From Acidobacteriota bacterium (GTDB lineage Bacteria; Acidobacteriota; Terriglobia; Terriglobales; Acidobacteriaceae), in assembly GCA_023410055.1 (NCBI GenBank), contig JAEYQK010000041.1:22757-86756 (forward strand): a stretch of DNA of 64,000 nucleotides. Direction: 5' to 3'. Under the pieces are notes generated by a model, which was not told the DNA's origin, did not search any database, and was given only the letters and a program-made list of their open reading frames with translations. Every line of letters begins with the position of its first letter. Position 1 is the first letter of the stretch. The position numbers and the translations under genes are program-made. Positions 7,794 to 17,030 of the stretch are shown here, one piece after another.

Positions 7794-9914
7794 CTATTCC
7801 GCAAACGCTTTCAGCTCAATCAACCGCAAGTTGGCCGGTGCGGCTGGTCCCTGCAAACTTACGCGCAATGCGGAACACTGCGCGGGCGTGAAGGTGACGC
7901 GGTTGCGGCCATTGGCCAGAGGCGTAGCCGGATCGCGATGCTGAGCGGCGACTTCGCCCCAATTGTCGGCACTCTTGCACTCAAGGGTGTACTCCGTCGG
8001 GGGCAGGTAACCCTTACCATCGGCGAAGAAGTAGAGTTCGACTGCGCCGACCTTCTCATCGCGTCCGAAATCGACGGCGAACCAGCTAGGCTTGCCGGGC
8101 TCGGGCGACCAGCCGTTGGGATTCTCGGGGAAGAACCAGAGGCGTCCATCGATGGCTTCGGCTGGCGAACCGGGAGTGACGGTTGACGAAACCGTCGGCT
8201 GCGGTCCATGCGGCTCGCCGATGTTGACCGCAAGATCGTATTGCGACATAGCGGGGGTGGCAGGTTGCTTCGACTTCGGCACAGCGACGATCAACTCGCC
8301 GAGAGGCGCAGGCCCAGCGGCACGCTGGCCATCAACATAGACCGAAAGTCCCTTGCCGATGCCGAAGCGAGTGCCGTCCGCGTCATAAACGATGCCGACG
8401 TTGTGTCCGTGGTAGACGAAGCGGTCGAGTGCGAAATAGCGGATCGAAGAGTTGGCCGGGATGAGCGGCTTGAGGACGAGTTTGCCATCGAGGCTCGGGC
8501 GAATGCCGATCAGGCCACCGAGGATCAGATCGTTGAAAGTCGAATGATTGTAGTGATGTGAGCGTGGCAGTCCGACGATGGGCGCGCCCGAGTCGGGATT
8601 GTAGTCCTCTTGCAGGTCGGGGTGTCCGTCGGCGGCCAGGTGCTGCTGGGCATACTGACGCAACAGCTTCAGATAGTCGGCGGGCGTGACGACCGACTGC
8701 TTGTAGTCGTCGAGCAGATTGGCCATGCCGGTGAGGGTCTGCGAATTCTGGAAGGGCCACGAGGGGCCGTTCCATTGGCATTCGGGCAGACCGGTCGGCC
8801 CGTCGTAGCGATACTGCACCATGTAGCGCGGATAGCTGGGCTCGACCGTGCGCAGCCCGTGCGGACCTGCGAGTTCCTTGGGATCAAGCGCGTGACGCCA
8901 CGCCTCGGCGTACTGCGGAGCGTCCGTCGGCGGCAGCTTATATAACCACGGCGTGTAGCCGACCAACTCGCGGCCGCGCACGAATTCACCTTCCTTAACG
9001 TATTTGGTCGTGCGCTGATGGCGATCGACGAAGTGCTGCATGGACGGATTCCAAAGTTGTTCGAGGACTGCTTTGCGGACTGCTTCAGCGCGACGGCGAT
9101 AGTCGGCAGCGACGTCGTTGCGACCTTTGAGTTCCGCGAACTGCGCGATTGCCAGCGCATTGGCGTACTGGTAGACGTTGATCGAGGGACGGAAAGCGAA
9201 CCCTTTGAAGAATCCGTTCTCGTTCTGGTCTTTGCTGGCTTCGGCGACAAAGCCTGCGCCAGTCGCGTCAATGGAACTGATGGTGTATTCGGTCGCGTCA
9301 TCGATCGGTTGGATCCAGTAGAGGTTGCGCGCGCGGTCGAAGTGATCGTCCCAGCCGTTGAAGACGTACATCATCGCGGAGAGATTGCGCAGTGCCGGGC
9401 GGGCGTCTCCCGTTACTTTGACGGTTTCCAGCGTCGCCGCGGCGACGGCCTCGGAGAAATGGCGATCGTTCCCGTAGCCGGTGTAAAGATGCTCAATCGT
9501 TGAATTGACGACACCGGGCGAACGCAGCCAGCGACCTTCGATCAGGTGAAATGGCGAACTGTCATTGAGATCGGTATACGGTTGCCGTCCCCAGGGCACG
9601 TTATCGAGAAACTCGGTGACCATCACGCCTTGCGTGCCGATCTCGCGCAGATGAGAGCGATAGACCTGCCAGCGATAGTAATAGACCTTTTCGAGCAGCG
9701 GATCGTCGATGACAAGGAAGGGAATGTTATCGACGTACCACGGCGCATCGGCGCCATAGTGCTCGGCGGCGATCTTCGCGATGTTGAGAGCAGCCGTTTT
9801 GGGCAAGCTGCTTGCAGGCGCATTTTGCGCCATGCTGTTCAGGCCTAATAGTGGCAGAAGAAGGAACAGCGCCGTGCAGTAGCGGCTGGCAAAACGACGA
9901 ATCTCGGGGATCAT
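7794..9914 (-). CDS. Secreted glycoside hydrolase, MGH1/GH63-like (alpha/alpha)6 barrel with C-terminal discoidin-like domain
   Basis: 706 residues. A signal peptide ends near MAQNAPA (cleavage around residue 30). The catalytic region (about 35-480) carries aromatic-rich motifs typical of GH63/GH37-like (alpha/alpha)6 barrels, for example ECQWNGPSWPFQNSQTLTGM near residue 380. A beta-rich linker follows. Residues about 570-705 look like an F5/8 type C (discoidin) carbohydrate-binding domain (WSPEPGKPSWFAVDFGRDE, then VGAVELYFFADG). The enzyme is probably an exported exo-alpha-glycosidase; the sugar is unknown. It converges with the permease pair, with only 18 bases between stops. Confidence 0.75.
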   Translation of the reverse strand: MIPEIRRFASRYCTALFLLLPLLGLNSMAQNAPASSLPKTAALNIAKIAAEHYGADAPWYVDNIPFLVIDDPLLEKVYYYRWQVYRSHLREIGTQGVMVTEFLDNVPWGRQPYTDLNDSSPFHLIEGRWLRSPGVVNSTIEHLYTGYGNDRHFSEAVAAATLETVKVTGDARPALRNLSAMMYVFNGWDDHFDRARNLYWIQPIDDATEYTISSIDATGAGFVAEASKDQNENGFFKGFAFRPSINVYQYANALAIAQFAELKGRNDVAADYRRRAEAVRKAVLEQLWNPSMQHFVDRHQRTTKYVKEGEFVRGRELVGYTPWLYKLPPTDAPQYAEAWRHALDPKELAGPHGLRTVEPSYPRYMVQYRYDGPTGLPECQWNGPSWPFQNSQTLTGMANLLDDYKQSVVTPADYLKLLRQYAQQHLAADGHPDLQEDYNPDSGAPIVGLPRSHHYNHSTFNDLILGGLIGIRPSLDGKLVLKPLIPANSSIRYFALDRFVYHGHNVGIVYDADGTRFGIGKGLSVYVDGQRAAGPAPLGELIVAVPKSKQPATPAMSQYDLAVNIGEPHGPQPTVSSTVTPGSPAEAIDGRLWFFPENPNGWSPEPGKPSWFAVDFGRDEKVGAVELYFFADGKGYLPPTEYTLECKSADNWGEVAAQHRDPATPLANGRNRVTFTPAQCSALRVSLQGPAAPANLRLIELKAFAE

Positions 9915-9998
9915 GCCCTCAGGTATATCACAGGAAACGTTGGTTACACCTTCAATGCGTGATTGCTAACACATCTCGCAGCTGATATCTTCGCTGCG

Positions 9999-11064
9999 AT
10001 GCAATCCCGACGCACTCTCGTCATCGCTGGCATGATCCTTGCATGCTTTTGTAGCGCATCAGCACAGATTATGGAGATCAGGAACGTCGACGGAAAGACG
10101 ATCTCTTGCTCGAGGTCTGGCCTGCATAGCGACCTGAACGATTGTGGTGCCCGAAGCTATTACTATTCCTACGTTTTTGTGGGCACCATCTCGGACGTGA
10201 GCCCCGCCGAGGAACACGAAAATAGAATCCAAGTCATTCCTCAAGAAGTGTTCTACGGGAAGCCGGGCATTCCATTCAGTGTTGTCACATCACAGGGAGA
10301 GTGCTTGACTCCTGTAAAGGTCGGCGAGCAGTGGCTATTCTTCTTGCGGGAGGAACCGGGCAAACCGATCGTTCTCGGATACGGCGGTTCGAGCGCTCCC
10401 CCTGGCGGAAGCCCAGCAGCAACTCGATACTCTCCGCCGTCTTCAGAGCATCGGAAATATGGGTATCATCCGCGGTCAAGTCCTTCGAGGCCAGTTTTTT
10501 CATGATGAAAAGCCTGTTCCCCACGCGCAGGTGACGACAGTTCGGCTATCCGATAATGCTGAATTCCGTACGACGGCCGATGCGGAAGGGCGCTACGAGT
10601 TTCAGCCTCTGCCATCTGGAAAGTACAAAATCACAGCGGATATTCTTCGATCTTTCGCATATGCAGAAGATGGTCTGAGACTCAGTCCCGGTGCCTGCTG
10701 GGACATAACTCTGAGGAAAGAACCCGAGGCTCAGCTTGGAGGGCATATTCGTAATCGGGATGGTTCGCCGGTTCCAAAAACGCCCGTCCTCGTCATGAGT
10801 GAAGACGGACATGCGTGGAACTCGTTCGAGTCGAACGCAGATGGATCTTTTCAGATGTCGCTAAGACCGGGCAAATATGTAGTCGGACTCAATCTTCCCG
10901 GCGCACCAAAATGGGAATATGCAGGACAGGCAGGTGCCGACGTAGTACCACCACCCGCATCACTGTACTATCCGGGCGTACCCACCCGTTCCGCCGCTTC
11001 TGTCATCAATCTGGCGGATGATGATAAACGCAACGATATCGACTTTACCATCGATGTGAAATGA
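9999..11064 (+). pseudogene. Secreted protein with carboxypeptidase-regulatory-like domains, interrupted by a frameshift
   Basis: Two frames together read as one protein. The first part starts at ATG 9999 with a clear signal peptide (MQSRRTLVIAGMILACFCSASAQ split as n-, h- and c-regions). It continues through GTISDVSPAEE and GEQWLFFLREEPG to GYGGSSAP. The frame is then lost at a run of five C at 10398-10402. Removing one C continues as PLAEAQQQLDTLRRL and joins the second frame, IRGQVLRG onwards, which has two carboxypeptidase-regulatory-like beta domains to the stop at 11064. Without the shift the first frame ends at 10505. It could be a real mutation, a slippage-tolerant site or a sequence error. 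The function is unknown; the protein is probably an exported envelope protein. Confidence 0.7.
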
Positions 11065-11086
11065 AATTGCCCTTTGGATCAGGCCT

Positions 11087-12040
11087 TCATTGTTGTCTCG
11101 TCTCGCTAGCCACAGGAACGACGCCTCTTACCTTTGAGTATCCCCATCTTCCAACGCGCCAGCCATAGATTGCAATTGCGAGGATGAATGCAGTCCAAAG
11201 CAGAATCAGCGGCAGGCGGATCAGCACGCCGACGATGAAGTCCGCGAAAGTGGCGAGGCCGGCAACCAGATCGCGGTATGCTTCGCGGGCGTTGGCCAAC
11301 GGATGCCATTCGAAGGCTGCGGCTAAGGCCGTCACTTGCGGGCGCACCGTCATGGTGATGGACGACATCTCGACTTGGGTCGAGAGATAGTTGAGTTCTC
11401 CCTGCAACTGCTCGATGCGTCCGCGCACATCGCTGAGTTTTTCGGCGACGTCGAGCGTGTCCTGCACCTTGGTCGCGGTACGCATGATGGTCAGATACTG
11501 TTGCTCTTCGGCGCGAAAGTTGCGCAGTTGCGACTCGGTGTCGACGAACTGCTTGGTGACGTCGGTCGATTCGATGTTCTCGCTCTGGACTTTAATCGCG
11601 GTCTGCTTGAAATCGACGATGGCCTGATCGAGGCGTACTTGCGGCACGCGCACCGTGATGTTGCCGTACACATTGTCGCCGTCGTGGTTGAGGCTGGACT
11701 TCTCGACGTAGCCACCGAACTGCGCGGTCTCGCGCTTGATCTGCTCCATGGCCTGCTGCACGTCTTTGGCGACGAGGTCGAGCGTTGCGGTGCGGATGAT
11801 CTTGTGCGAGGCGTCGTAGGAGGCAGGCGAAGCACTCTTCTCGGAAGCCCTCATGAGTCCGCCAATTGCTGCGCTGGCTGGTGCTTTGTCCGCCTCACCT
11901 GAATAGGTGCTCAGCTCTTGTTTCGCAAGGCGTTTCGAGGCTCTGTGGAGCGTCAAGTTGGGTACCATGATCGACGCAAGTACGGCCAGGACGAGCACTG
12001 CGAGAACTACGATCAACACCTTCTTTTTGGTGATTTTCAT
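11087..12040 (-). CDS. DUF4349 domain membrane protein
   Basis: 317 residues from the ATG at 12040, chosen because GGCGGAGG lies just upstream; a longer reading to 12079 has no such site. An N-terminal membrane segment (VLIVVLAVLVLAVLASIMV) is followed by an extracytoplasmic region. The DUF4349 core includes RTATLDLVAKDV, FGGYVEKSS and RVPQVRLDQAI, then a coiled-coil stretch (EEQQYLTIMRTATKVQDTL) and a second C-terminal helix pair (FADFIVGVLIRLPLILLWTAF). The architecture is typical for DUF4349 proteins, which are membrane anchored with a periplasmic coiled coil. The function is not known. Confidence 0.8.
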   Translation of the reverse strand: MKITKKKVLIVVLAVLVLAVLASIMVPNLTLHRASKRLAKQELSTYSGEADKAPASAAIGGLMRASEKSASPASYDASHKIIRTATLDLVAKDVQQAMEQIKRETAQFGGYVEKSSLNHDGDNVYGNITVRVPQVRLDQAIVDFKQTAIKVQSENIESTDVTKQFVDTESQLRNFRAEEQQYLTIMRTATKVQDTLDVAEKLSDVRGRIEQLQGELNYLSTQVEMSSITMTVRPQVTALAAAFEWHPLANAREAYRDLVAGLATFADFIVGVLIRLPLILLWTAFILAIAIYGWRVGRWGYSKVRGVVPVASETRQQ

Positions 12041-12124
12041 CGAAACGCCTCCGCCTGAGAGAAGAACGCGCAACTGCATGGTTCTTGCAATGAAAACAAC
12101 AGGGCCTGAGTTCGGGCGACTACC

Positions 12125-12145
12125 GGACGGGGCACAGCCCCGTCC
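12125..12145 (+). repeat. Palindromic repeat family C, single copy
   Basis: Perfect palindrome GGACGGGGC-ACA-GCCCCGTCC followed by CTACACAA. The same element in the opposite orientation (GTGTAG then the palindrome) lies at 51705-51731, and a facing doublet lies inside thiL at 58691-58766. Confidence 0.85.
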
Positions 12146-12157
12146 CTACACAAACGC

Positions 12158-12262
12158 CTACGGCCTTGCAATGGGATAGACGAACGTTACCCAACAACCA
12201 CTGAGCAGAGACAACGCGCTCACGACAACCAACAGCAGCGCAAGCTTGCGGCAAAGCGCCAT
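12158..12262 (-). CDS. Possible 34-residue lipoprotein
   Basis: A short minus-strand frame from ATG 12262 reads MALCRKLALLLVVVSALS then LLSGCWVTFVYPIARP and stops at 12158. It has a basic n-region, a hydrophobic core and a lipobox (LSGC), which together form a complete type II signal with Cys23 as the lipidated residue. The mature peptide would be only about 12 residues. There is no strong Shine-Dalgarno sequence, and the stop lies 13 bases from a family C repeat, so the 3' end may have been altered by the repeat. It could be a micro-lipoprotein, a truncated gene or chance. Confidence 0.35.
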   Translation of the reverse strand: MALCRKLALLLVVVSALSLLSGCWVTFVYPIARP

Positions 12263-12364
12263 AGCGCACTTCGGATTGTGGCTGGTACGTGCGGGAGGAT
12301 TACAGAACGAAGGCAGGTATTAGGTCTTGGGTTTAGGTTCACCCAACACCTAAAAACCCGAAAC

Positions 12365-13096
12365 CTATGTTCGCCGTTTGTAGTAGATCGCGAACTCGAA
12401 GCCGGGATTGGCGGGGAATAGCTCCTGCACTTTGCGCAGACGTTCGGCGAGGGCAGGAGCGGCGATCAGCGGATACTCGCGTTCGCGCAGATCGTAGTAG
12501 TCGACGTCCATGAACGTGGAGAGCATGTAGATGGCGATGGCGTCGGCGAAGGCCGCTTCAAGGTACTCGTTCTTGGCCTTCTCGGCGTCGGGACCGTTGG
12601 CGGTTGCGATCTTGCGCAGTTCCCAGGCGTCGAGACCGGTTTCGCCGCGCACGCGGTCCTGTGCCTGCTTCCACACCAGGTCTGCGAATTCCTGCGAGAC
12701 GCCTGCACACTCGACGAATGCGTGTCCGACATTGATGTAGAACTCGAAAGCGACCGAGAAGCGGTCCTCCATGAGGCGGGTCGAGATGAAGACGCACTGC
12801 GAGTCGCCAATACTAAGGTTGCGATGGCAGATAGCATTTTCGCTGAGGCCGACGTCATAGCGATCGGCGATGACGGTGTCTTCGCCCTTGGAAACGGTGA
12901 GTGGAACGAAGTAGTAGGCCTTCTTGGTCAGTGCTCCGGCGACCGGAACCGGCACGGCCGCTACCATGCGATCAATGTCGGAAGAAGAAACGAGTATCTG
13001 GCCCATGCTGGCGAAGCAGATGCCATTGGGTGCTTCCGATACCGGGGACATGCGCAGTACTTCGGCCGGGGAATGCGTGATCGTCGCGTCGGACAT
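12365..13096 (-). CDS. Conserved-looking hypothetical protein
   Basis: 243 residues, soluble, without signal peptide or membrane helices. The composition is that of a globular alpha/beta protein. There is a stretch VGHAFVECAGVSQEFADL near residue 123 and an acidic helical region DAIAIYMLSTFMDVDYYDL near residue 190. I do not recognise the family and see no catalytic motif I would trust. It stands alone, divergent from comEC with about 180 bases between the starts. Those bases should hold the promoters of both genes. Confidence 0.6.
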   Translation of the reverse strand: MSDATITHSPAEVLRMSPVSEAPNGICFASMGQILVSSSDIDRMVAAVPVPVAGALTKKAYYFVPLTVSKGEDTVIADRYDVGLSENAICHRNLSIGDSQCVFISTRLMEDRFSVAFEFYINVGHAFVECAGVSQEFADLVWKQAQDRVRGETGLDAWELRKIATANGPDAEKAKNEYLEAAFADAIAIYMLSTFMDVDYYDLREREYPLIAAPALAERLRKVQELFPANPGFEFAIYYKRRT

Positions 13097-13275
13097 AAGT
13101 GGATATTGTACAGGGATCGTGTGCCTTCGGCATAAATGCTGGAGATTTGGTCTGCAGTTGTTTCAGTTCCATTTTCAGAACAAAACTCAGGTAGTCGGCA
13201 GCTTCGGCCGTGCGCGGCCCTATATTCAGGTATCCCGTGTCCGAAGATCGCCAACACGCCTCTTCTATTTGGCAG

Positions 13276-16134
13276 ATGCCACGACAGCCTGTTTTCTATG
13301 CCGCACTCGCCTATGCGGCGGGAATTCTGGTTGGTGCGCATTGCTGGCGTCCGATGCTCTGGTGGGTGCTGGCTGCTGTCTTCGCTTCACTCGGTGCGAT
13401 GGTGCTGGCTAGCGGACGCAATGCAAGTTCGTGGTTCCGGAGCTGCGCTCCGTTCTGCTGCGCGTTGATTGCGTTTGTCGCGCTCGGTGCGCTGGGGATC
13501 AGGGTGCGCAACGCGGCTGACGTTCGGCCAGACATGAGTGCTGTTACGGATGGTCGCGAGGTCATCGTAACGGGCTACGTCGTGGGAGACGGCAAGATTC
13601 GAGGCGCAGGTTCGCAGCGTCGTCAGATGGTGGACGTACAGATAGAAGAGGCGGAGGTGGATCCGCCAGAACCCGAGCAGCCGATTTCGCAGCCGACTCT
13701 CGCTCGCGCTAAGCCCGACAGAACCGACGAGCGCCGTCGCAAAGCGGCATGCAAGGCGAACGCCGTCTGGTCGGAAGAGCTTTTGCGAGCTTCGGGTATA
13801 CAGCCGTGCGCGGATGAGGTCAGCTCGAAGGCGGCAAAGAAGCCGGCGGTGTCACCCTCTGAAGGTAGTAGTCATCTGACCAAGCTCGTGCTGCACCCGG
13901 AGGCTGCCATTCGCCTGTCCATATACTCGCGCGAGCGATGGGACGAGTCGGACGACGAAGATGAAGGCGCGCTGCCGAAGACCTTTACCTACGGGCAGCG
14001 GTTGCGCTTCCCGGCAAAGCTGCGACCGCCGCGGAATTTCGGTAATCCCGGCGCACTCGACTACGAAGGCTACCTGGCGCAGCAGGGAATCTATGCACTC
14101 GGATCGGCGCGCATGGACCGCATCGAAGTGTTGTACGGTGCTGGTGGTTCGCGCTGGGGATTGTGGCGCAGCCGCATTCGCCATAGCATCGTTGCAAAGA
14201 TTCACGCGCTCTGGCCAGCCGAGCAGGCGGCGCTGCTCGATGCCATGCTGATCGGCGAAGCGTCGTTCATCGGTCGCGAAACGAAAGCGGATTTCCAACG
14301 CACCGGCATTTACCACATTCTTGTCGTCTCCGGCATGAACGTAGCCATTCTGGCGGCGGTCATCTTCTGGATGCTCAACCGCCTGCGTTTCCCAAGGATC
14401 GTCGCGGTTGTGCTGACGTTTCTTCTTTCCTGTGGATACGCTTACGTTGCCGAGTCGGGCGCGCCGATCATGCGGCCGGTGATCATGCTGGCGATCTTCA
14501 TGTGCGCCAGATTGCTCTATCGTGACGGCGCTATGCTGAACTCGCTCGGGGTCGCCGCTCTGGCGCTGCTGGTCTTTGATCCAACGGCGTTGACCGATGC
14601 CAGCTTTCAACTGACGTTCCTCTCCGTGCTCGCCATTACCGGAATCGCCGTACCGATCATGGAGCGGACATCCGGCCCATATAAACAGGCGTTGCGACAG
14701 TTGAGCCTGTTCGCACGAGACCCGTCGCTTGCTCCGCGCCAGGCGCAGTTTCGCATTGAGCTGAGGATGATCGCAGAGCGGCTCGCGCGCTTTCTGCCTT
14801 CCTGGCCGAAAGAATTTCGCGGCCTGCCGAACGATGCGCTCCGCAAGAGAGTGATGGAGGGCTTCCTGACGACGATCATCTCTAGCGCGATGTCGGGTTA
14901 CGAACTTTTCCTCGTTTCGGTGATTGCGCAGATCACGCTGACTCTGCCGATGGCGTGGTACTTCCACCGCGTTACGGTGATGAGCCTGCCAGCGAATCTC
15001 ATTGCGGTTCCGCTGGTGGGCATCCTGATGCCGGCGTCTGTTGCTGCGGTCGCGCTCGGCTATGTGTGGAAGCCACTCGGCTATGCGCCGGCCGCAATCA
15101 CCTCATGGTCACTCGCCGGGATCATGAAAGCCGTTCACGTGTTTGGTGGGCTGCACACCGCGGACGTTCGCGTCGCGACTCCGGCGATCACGGTGGCCTG
15201 CATGGCGGCGCTGACGTTTGCGATTGCGCTGATTCTGATCCGCCGCAGACGGCTCTTTGCGTTCGCCGGAATATGCGGCGTGCTGGCTACTGCATTCTGG
15301 ATCGCCGCGATTCGTCCGACTCCCAATACTCGTCCGTCTACGCTTGAAGTCACTTCGATTGACGTAGGGCAGGCCGAGTCATCGCTCGTTGTCACGCCGG
15401 AAGGGAAGACTGTTCTGGTAGACGCCGGTGGTTCGCTCGGGCCGTGGCAGTCGGAGTTCGATTTCGGCGAAGACGTGGTCTCGCCGTATCTGTGGGCGCG
15501 CGGCATTACGCGTCTCGACGCTATTTGCCTAACGCACGCGCACTCCGACCACTTCGGTGGAATGCATTCGGTGATTCAGAACTTTCGTCCTCGGGAGCTG
15601 TGGCTGGGGCCAACGCCGGACAACCGCGATATGCGTGCGCTGATAACGCAGGCACAAGATACGGGACTGAAGATCACGCGGTACACGGCGGGAGACGCTT
15701 TCGATTTTGGTGGAGCGTCAATAGCCATTCTTTCTCCGCCACGCAGTTGGGTGCCCGGGCCGAAGCTCCGCAATAACGATTCGCTCGTATTGCGATTCAG
15801 CTATGGGGACACGTCAGCTCTGCTGGAAGCCGATGCCGAAAAACAAATGGAAGAGATCATGACGCCGGCCGTCCCGCACGCCGACGTCATCAAGGTCGCA
15901 CATAACGGAAGCAAGACCTCAAGCACGCCGGAGTTCCTGGCAGCAGTGCATCCCGAGTTCGCAGTGATCTCCGTGGGCGCGCGGAACTCTTTCGGGCATC
16001 CGCGGCGCGAAGTGCTGGAGCGACTAGCGGACATGGGCGTTGCAACTTACCGCACGGACATGCTCGGCGCCGTCACGTTTTACCTGGATGGCAAGCAGGT
16101 CACGCCTTTGGTTCGTCCTCCGCGTTACCGCTGA
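13276..16134 (+). CDS. comEC: ComEC/Rec2 family DNA internalization protein
   Basis: 952 residues from ATG 13276 (MPRQPVFYAALAYAAG); a GTG at 13210 in the same frame is less likely because it adds non-hydrophobic residues. The order is N-terminal membrane helices, a DUF4131 (OB-fold-like) region with RLRFPAKLRPPRNFGNPG, then the Competence domain with many helices starting near IYHILVVSGMNVAIL. A metallo-beta-lactamase-like domain follows with LTHAHSDHFGGM, an intact HxHxDH. All three ComEC domains are present. The protein forms the inner-membrane channel for single-stranded DNA during natural transformation. Residues about 130-220 contain a long hydrophilic, repeat-poor insert. Other competence genes are not nearby. 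Its end overlaps a convergent gene by 35 bases. Confidence 0.9.
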   Translation: MPRQPVFYAALAYAAGILVGAHCWRPMLWWVLAAVFASLGAMVLASGRNASSWFRSCAPFCCALIAFVALGALGIRVRNAADVRPDMSAVTDGREVIVTGYVVGDGKIRGAGSQRRQMVDVQIEEAEVDPPEPEQPISQPTLARAKPDRTDERRRKAACKANAVWSEELLRASGIQPCADEVSSKAAKKPAVSPSEGSSHLTKLVLHPEAAIRLSIYSRERWDESDDEDEGALPKTFTYGQRLRFPAKLRPPRNFGNPGALDYEGYLAQQGIYALGSARMDRIEVLYGAGGSRWGLWRSRIRHSIVAKIHALWPAEQAALLDAMLIGEASFIGRETKADFQRTGIYHILVVSGMNVAILAAVIFWMLNRLRFPRIVAVVLTFLLSCGYAYVAESGAPIMRPVIMLAIFMCARLLYRDGAMLNSLGVAALALLVFDPTALTDASFQLTFLSVLAITGIAVPIMERTSGPYKQALRQLSLFARDPSLAPRQAQFRIELRMIAERLARFLPSWPKEFRGLPNDALRKRVMEGFLTTIISSAMSGYELFLVSVIAQITLTLPMAWYFHRVTVMSLPANLIAVPLVGILMPASVAAVALGYVWKPLGYAPAAITSWSLAGIMKAVHVFGGLHTADVRVATPAITVACMAALTFAIALILIRRRRLFAFAGICGVLATAFWIAAIRPTPNTRPSTLEVTSIDVGQAESSLVVTPEGKTVLVDAGGSLGPWQSEFDFGEDVVSPYLWARGITRLDAICLTHAHSDHFGGMHSVIQNFRPRELWLGPTPDNRDMRALITQAQDTGLKITRYTAGDAFDFGGASIAILSPPRSWVPGPKLRNNDSLVLRFSYGDTSALLEADAEKQMEEIMTPAVPHADVIKVAHNGSKTSSTPEFLAAVHPEFAVISVGARNSFGHPRREVLERLADMGVATYRTDMLGAVTFYLDGKQVTPLVRPPRYR

Positions 16135-16420
16135 GTTCCTCTTCGGCTTCGGCCTGTTCGGCGCCGGCTTCTCCAGCCGCCAGGTTCTCCTGGATGATTC
16201 GTCGAGCTTCGTCGGCCTGATCGGCGCGAACGAGGACAACAATTCCGCCCACACCGGGGAAGATGTCCTGAGGGGCATCGAGACTCTGCGTGATGCACTC
16301 GATTCCGGCGGACTCGAGCAGACCTTGCACAACAAAGACCTCGGATTCGAGGTCGGAATCGAACACTCTGACCAGCTCTTCATGCGGATCGGGTACTGCG
16401 GGCTTGCCTGCTGTCGCCAT
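16100..16420 (-). CDS. DUF2007-type small protein
   Basis: 106 residues from ATG 16420, with GGAGGG at about the right distance upstream. The core (residues about 16-75) reads VRVFDSDLESEVFVVQGLL, then ESAGIECITQSL and VVLVRADQADEARRII. This is the pattern of DUF2007, a small alpha/beta domain proposed to act in signalling. The last 30 residues are very acidic (AEAEEELSGNAEDEPKA). It is cytosolic with no catalytic residues visible. Its 3' end runs 35 bases into the end of comEC on the other strand, so the two convergent genes have no spacer. Confidence 0.75.
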   Translation of the reverse strand: MATAGKPAVPDPHEELVRVFDSDLESEVFVVQGLLESAGIECITQSLDAPQDIFPGVGGIVVLVRADQADEARRIIQENLAAGEAGAEQAEAEEELSGNAEDEPKA

Positions 16421-16607
16421 GTTGCCCTCCAATTACTTCGATGCACTGAGGCCGGGTTTCTAGGTTGCCGAATTCTTCACTAACTTTCAAAGTGGAGCGC
16501 CGGACACTGACGAGACGGGATAATGTACCTCAATTCAGCCCGTTTGTACTAGCCGCCAGCTCACAAAAACGCAACGCGAACACACGGCTGGTCATCGAAC
16601 TATTTGA

Positions 16608-16684
16608 GCCGCGTAGGCGGTGAAAAGTGAGAGTGGCATTCCCGCGGCAGCTCGCAAAGCTGCCGGTTTTGTCTTGAGGGCTAC
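16608..16684 (+). other. Structured leader before a small gene, with a hairpin
   Basis: Directly upstream of the 88-residue gene. GGCAGCTCGCAAAGCTGCC forms a 6-7 base stem with a short loop and is followed by GGTTTTGTCTT. A preceding GCCGCGTAGGCGG could form another stem. It could be an attenuator or a cis-regulatory RNA. The CGCAAAGC loop recalls part of c-di-GMP riboswitches, but the rest of that consensus is absent, so no class is assigned. Confidence 0.3.
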
Positions 16685-16951
16685 ATGGATCTATCGGAGC
16701 AAGGGAAACAACAATCCAGTCAAGAGGATATGGACGAACCGAGGAAGCTGCGCCGATTACAGATCATGATGAACATGGTCATGTCCGTCATTAGTCAGGA
16801 CCCGAAGCTCACCGTTGAAGAGGCTGCGGAACTGGCGGCTGGATCGAAGCGCGCCGCCCTGGCCTTGTTCCCGGACAAGGAATTCGCCTACGACATCATT
16901 TACAAACCTCGGCTGCAACGACTCATAAGCGAAAGATTCCGGCTCCAGTAA
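16685..16951 (+). CDS. Small hypothetical protein
   Basis: 88 residues, soluble and mainly helical, with charged N-terminus and a core of MMNMVMSVISQDPKLTVEEA then AELAAGSKRAALALFPDKE. GAGGG lies about 7 bases before the ATG. The protein has the length and composition of small conserved proteins found in Acidobacteriota, but no named domain is recognised. It has its own upstream hairpin (16608-16684) and a strong hairpin after its stop (16977-17000), so it is probably a single-gene transcript. Confidence 0.6.
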   Translation: MDLSEQGKQQSSQEDMDEPRKLRRLQIMMNMVMSVISQDPKLTVEEAAELAAGSKRAALALFPDKEFAYDIIYKPRLQRLISERFRLQ

Positions 16952-16976
16952 CTGACCCGTCGTTATCAGAACGAAA

Positions 16977-17000
16977 ATCGGGACGGCCGCCCGTCCCGAT
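16977..17000. terminator. Hairpin between convergent genes
   Basis: ATCGGGACG and CGTCCCGAT form a 9-base perfect stem; an A-rich tract precedes it and GAAAAC follows. It lies between the small gene ending at 16951 and the convergent gene ending at 17031, so it probably serves as a bidirectional terminator. Confidence 0.6.
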
Positions 17001-17030
17001 GAAAACTTCCTGGTCTGTCTTCAGCGTTTG

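Noticed and set aside
13852..14967. 371-codon frame antisense to comEC
   Set aside because: Arg/Gln-rich shadow of a conserved coding strand, with no start signal or family match.
16608..16684. c-di-GMP (GEMM) riboswitch
   Set aside because: Only a CGCAAAGC-like loop fits; the GGCAAACC part and the overall three-stem layout are missing.
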